Assembly: GCA_046341775.1 (NCBI GenBank)
Contig: JBKDQQ010000028.1
Coordinates: 1 to 25,028 of the forward strand
Direction of reading: 5' to 3'
Source: SXXH01 sp041165735
Lineage (GTDB): Bacteria; Planctomycetota; UBA1135; GCA-002686595
DNA length: 25,028 nt
Shown: in pieces, positions 22,948-25,028 of the stretch
How positions within the stretch are numbered: the stretch's first letter is position 1
Layout of the letters: the number at the start of each line of letters is the position of its first letter
Position numbers and translations under genes: made by a program
The notes under the pieces: generated by a model
What the model saw: the letters and a program-made list of their open reading frames with translations, nothing else
What the model was told of the DNA's origin: nothing
Database searches by the model: none

Positions 22948-24879
22948 TCAGAGGGTGATCGACACGTATGCGGTCCAGGCGCTCGCGGCAGTGCCGTTGC
23001 GGGCGCGGATGCGGTAGCGGAAGGTGCCGATGCCGGCGTTGTTGGTCGTCGATACGGCGTTGGCGGCGGTCGTCAGCGTCGTGGTCTCGACCCAGGTCGA
23101 GCCGGACCGGCGTTGACGCTCGATCTCGAAGCCCGTCTCGTTGGTGGAGTTGTCGCGCCAGGTCAGGGCGGCGAGACCGGCGGATTGGCGACGCACGCGC
23201 AAGGTGGTGGGCGCGTTCGGCGTCGCGGGCGGCGGGGAGCTGCCCACGGTCACCAGTCGGGTGGCCGTCGCCACCAGGCCACCGAGGTCCGCGACGCGGG
23301 CGGTGATCGTGTGGACGCCGGTGCCGAGGGCCGAGGTGCTGATCGTCGCCCCGGTGCCGAGGTTGCCGACGAGGTTCGAGCTCCACGCGATGCTGCTCGA
23401 GAGGTTCCCCTGTTCGGCGTCGCTCGCCACGCCGGTGAAGGTCACGATGATGCCGACGCCGACGCTGATGTCGCCGCTGGGCGTGGTGATCGACACCGTG
23501 GGAGCCGTGTTAGGCCCCGGCACATGGCCCATCGCCGCAGCCGCGTCGAGGACACCTCCGGTGGCCACGATGCCTTGCATCGCAGCCACCGGACGCGTCG
23601 TCGACAGGATCCGGGAACGGACCTGTGCGTGGTTCCAGGCGGGGTTGGCGCTCCACACGAGCACCGCGGTCCCGGCGACATGCGGCGAGGCCATCGATGT
23701 GCCGTTCATCCACGTGTAGACGTTCGACAGGTAGGTCGAGTGGATGTTCATCCCCGGCGCGCCCAGGTCCACGCTGGAGAGGTTCCAGTTCGAGAACGAG
23801 GCGCGCGTGTCGTCGTTGGTCGTCGCCGCCACGGAGATGATCGAGTCGTGGGGATAGGCCGCGGGATAGAACGGCACCACGGCGCTGTCCTGGCTGTTGT
23901 TGCCGGCGGCGGCGACGAACAGGTGGCCGGCCACGCCTGCTTGCGCGATGGCGTCGGACAACGACTGCGCGAAGGTGGTGCTGCCCCAGCTGTTGTTGCT
24001 GACCTTGATCCCCTTCGAGCGGCAGTAGCCGATCGCCAGCACGGCGTCCGAGGTCAGGCCCCCGGCGGCGCCGATGAAGCGCAACGGAACGAGCTTGCAG
24101 CGCCACGCGACTCCCGCGTTGCCGAGGCCGTTGCCGCCCACGGCGCCAATCGTCCCCGCGACGTGCGTGCCGTGGCCGTGCTCGTCGACCGGGTTGGCGT
24201 CGATGCCGGCGAAGTCCCAGCCGCGCACGTCGTCGATGTACCCGTTGGCGTCGTCGTCGATGCCGTTGCCGGCGACCTCGCCCGCGTTGCTCCAGATGTT
24301 CGCCGCGAGGTCGGGGTGCGTGTGGAGGACGCCGGTGTCGATCACCGCCACGGCGAAGTTCGGATCGCCCACTCCCACGTCCCACGCCTGCGGCGCGTTG
24401 ATGTCCGCGCCGGCGAGGCCGAAGTCCGCGTTCACCGTCTGGCCGGTGTTGTGGCAGCCCCATTGGTTGGCGAAGTTGGGATCGTTGGGCAGGCCGGTCG
24501 TGCGCTGGACCACGTCGAGCTCCGCGTACTCGACGAAGCCGGCGAGGCGCTCCAGCGCGACGCGCGGACGCAAGCGCGTGGCGACGAGCTCGAGGCCGAG
24601 ATCCTCGTCGATCACCTGGTGGGCGCCGTCGCCGACGAGGGCGCGCACCGAGGCGCGATAGGCCGGCGGATCGTCCTGCGCGAAGCGCACGACGATGCCA
24701 GTGGGGTTGTGGTGCAGCGCGGGCACGCGCTCGAGCGCGCCCAAGGCCATGGCGTGGGCGTCGCGCATCTCCGACGCGAAGGCCGCGGCGGGTGCTTGGA
24801 ACGCCCGCAGCGGAGAAGCCGAGGCGATGGCCAGGAACGCGAGCGCGAAGGCGCTCGGGACGGGCCGGATGGCAGTCAT
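22948..24879 (-). CDS. Secreted subtilisin-like serine protease (S8) with Ig-like and FN3 domains, paralogue 2
   Basis: This 643-residue protein has a signal peptide (MTAIRPVPSAFALAFLAIASASPLRA). A prodomain (about 30-125) is followed by an S8 domain with Asp181 (VIDTGVLHTHPDL), His236 (GHGTHVAGTIG) and Ser395 (GTSMASPHVAG), and SNNSWGS and AAAGNNS around the oxyanion Asn. An Ig-like domain (TAPTVSITTPSG...ITARVADLGGLVATATRLVTV) and an FN3-like domain (LTWRDNSTNETGFEIERQRR...FRYRIRARNGTAASAWTAYVSITL) end the protein. It aligns along its whole length with the protease at 20175-22088, which points to tandem duplication. A perfect 8-bp inverted repeat lies 15 bases upstream of its ATG and could be an operator or leader hairpin. 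Confidence 0.96.
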   Translation of the reverse strand: MTAIRPVPSAFALAFLAIASASPLRAFQAPAAAFASEMRDAHAMALGALERVPALHHNPTGIVVRFAQDDPPAYRASVRALVGDGAHQVIDEDLGLELVATRLRPRVALERLAGFVEYAELDVVQRTTGLPNDPNFANQWGCHNTGQTVNADFGLAGADINAPQAWDVGVGDPNFAVAVIDTGVLHTHPDLAANIWSNAGEVAGNGIDDDANGYIDDVRGWDFAGIDANPVDEHGHGTHVAGTIGAVGGNGLGNAGVAWRCKLVPLRFIGAAGGLTSDAVLAIGYCRSKGIKVSNNSWGSTTFAQSLSDAIAQAGVAGHLFVAAAGNNSQDSAVVPFYPAAYPHDSIISVAATTNDDTRASFSNWNLSSVDLGAPGMNIHSTYLSNVYTWMNGTSMASPHVAGTAVLVWSANPAWNHAQVRSRILSTTRPVAAMQGIVATGGVLDAAAAMGHVPGPNTAPTVSITTPSGDISVGVGIIVTFTGVASDAEQGNLSSSIAWSSNLVGNLGTGATISTSALGTGVHTITARVADLGGLVATATRLVTVGSSPPPATPNAPTTLRVRRQSAGLAALTWRDNSTNETGFEIERQRRSGSTWVETTTLTTAANAVSTTNNAGIGTFRYRIRARNGTAASAWTAYVSITL

Positions 24880-24894
24880 GGGTCACCACTCTCA

Positions 24895-24916
24895 TGCGTC
24901 AAATTCCCTTGACGCA
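24895..24916. promoter_or_regulatory. Perfect inverted repeat upstream of S8 paralogue 2
   Basis: TGCGTCAA (24895-24902) and TTGACGCA (24909-24916) are perfect arms around ATTCCC, starting 15 bases before the ATG at 24879. The core 24897-24914 (CGTCAAATTCCCTTGACG) has the YGTCAA-N6-TTGACR form found inside several genes. It could be a regulator-binding site or a leader hairpin. Further out, GTGGGAACGG occurs twice (24921-24930 and 24985-24994); nothing else is seen up to the end of the window. Confidence 0.5.
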
Positions 24917-25028
24917 CAGGGTGGGAACGGAACACCGCGCGGGCGCGCGATGCGATGGGGAGGAGAACCCCCGCTTCAGCCTCCGTGGGAACGGTGGCGG
25001 CTGCCTTGGCAGGCGTCGCTTGGTCGCG

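Noticed and set aside
1..25028. CRISPR arrays, tRNA or rRNA genes, transposase genes
   Set aside because: No regularly spaced direct repeats, cloverleaf-like sequences, rRNA segments or transposase motifs were seen.

Overview
The window is very GC-rich, densely coded DNA, most likely from a planctomycete of the Saltatorellus/Poly30-like group. The best clue is the secreted protein at 18594-20120. Its Cys-rich C-terminal module (YCFGD...CPC..., LYFQGT, GDGLRCAGG, RTYQVWYRNAAAFCTP) is one I recognise from secreted proteins of that group. Long secreted or lipid-anchored proteins, few clear Shine-Dalgarno sequences and DUF6288-like and M64 proteins fit this. The lineage call is inference.

Layout. 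1-684: 3' end of an HRDC-domain (RecQ-like) gene that reads into a repeat-bounded element. 864-2393 (-): secreted DUF6288-like protein. 2671-3465 (-): exonuclease III (xth). 4261-6954 (+): DEAD-box RNA helicase with a very long charged, disordered tail. 7058-9782 (+): tight cluster of 2Fe-2S ferredoxin, IspH and a secreted M64 metallopeptidase. 9830-14124 (-): SAM methyltransferase coupled by ATGA to a large GH38-like lipoprotein. 14173-14919 (+): a second SAM methyltransferase. 14900-18435 (-): gingipain-like (C25-type) peptidase with HEAT-like repeats, coupled by ATGA to a secreted protein of unknown function. 18594-20120 (+): secreted propeller-like protein with six Ca-loop repeats. 20175-22088 and 22948-24879 (-): two paralogous secreted subtilisins (S8).

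The main undescribed signal is a family of three 431-599 bp, apparently noncoding elements at 388-818, 3485-4083 and 22268-22816. Each is bounded by a pair of inverted 24-bp ends of the form GATGCTGGCCCC, four variable bases, ATTGTGCG. They look like a MITE-like or structured-RNA element family. The first one supplies the C-terminal tail of the HRDC protein's open frame.

A second signal is an 18-bp palindrome-like motif, roughly YGTCAA-N6-TTGACR. It recurs six or seven times, mostly inside genes. There it coincides with runs of A/T-ending codons that are out of character for this DNA. No tRNA, rRNA, CRISPR array or transposase gene was seen.
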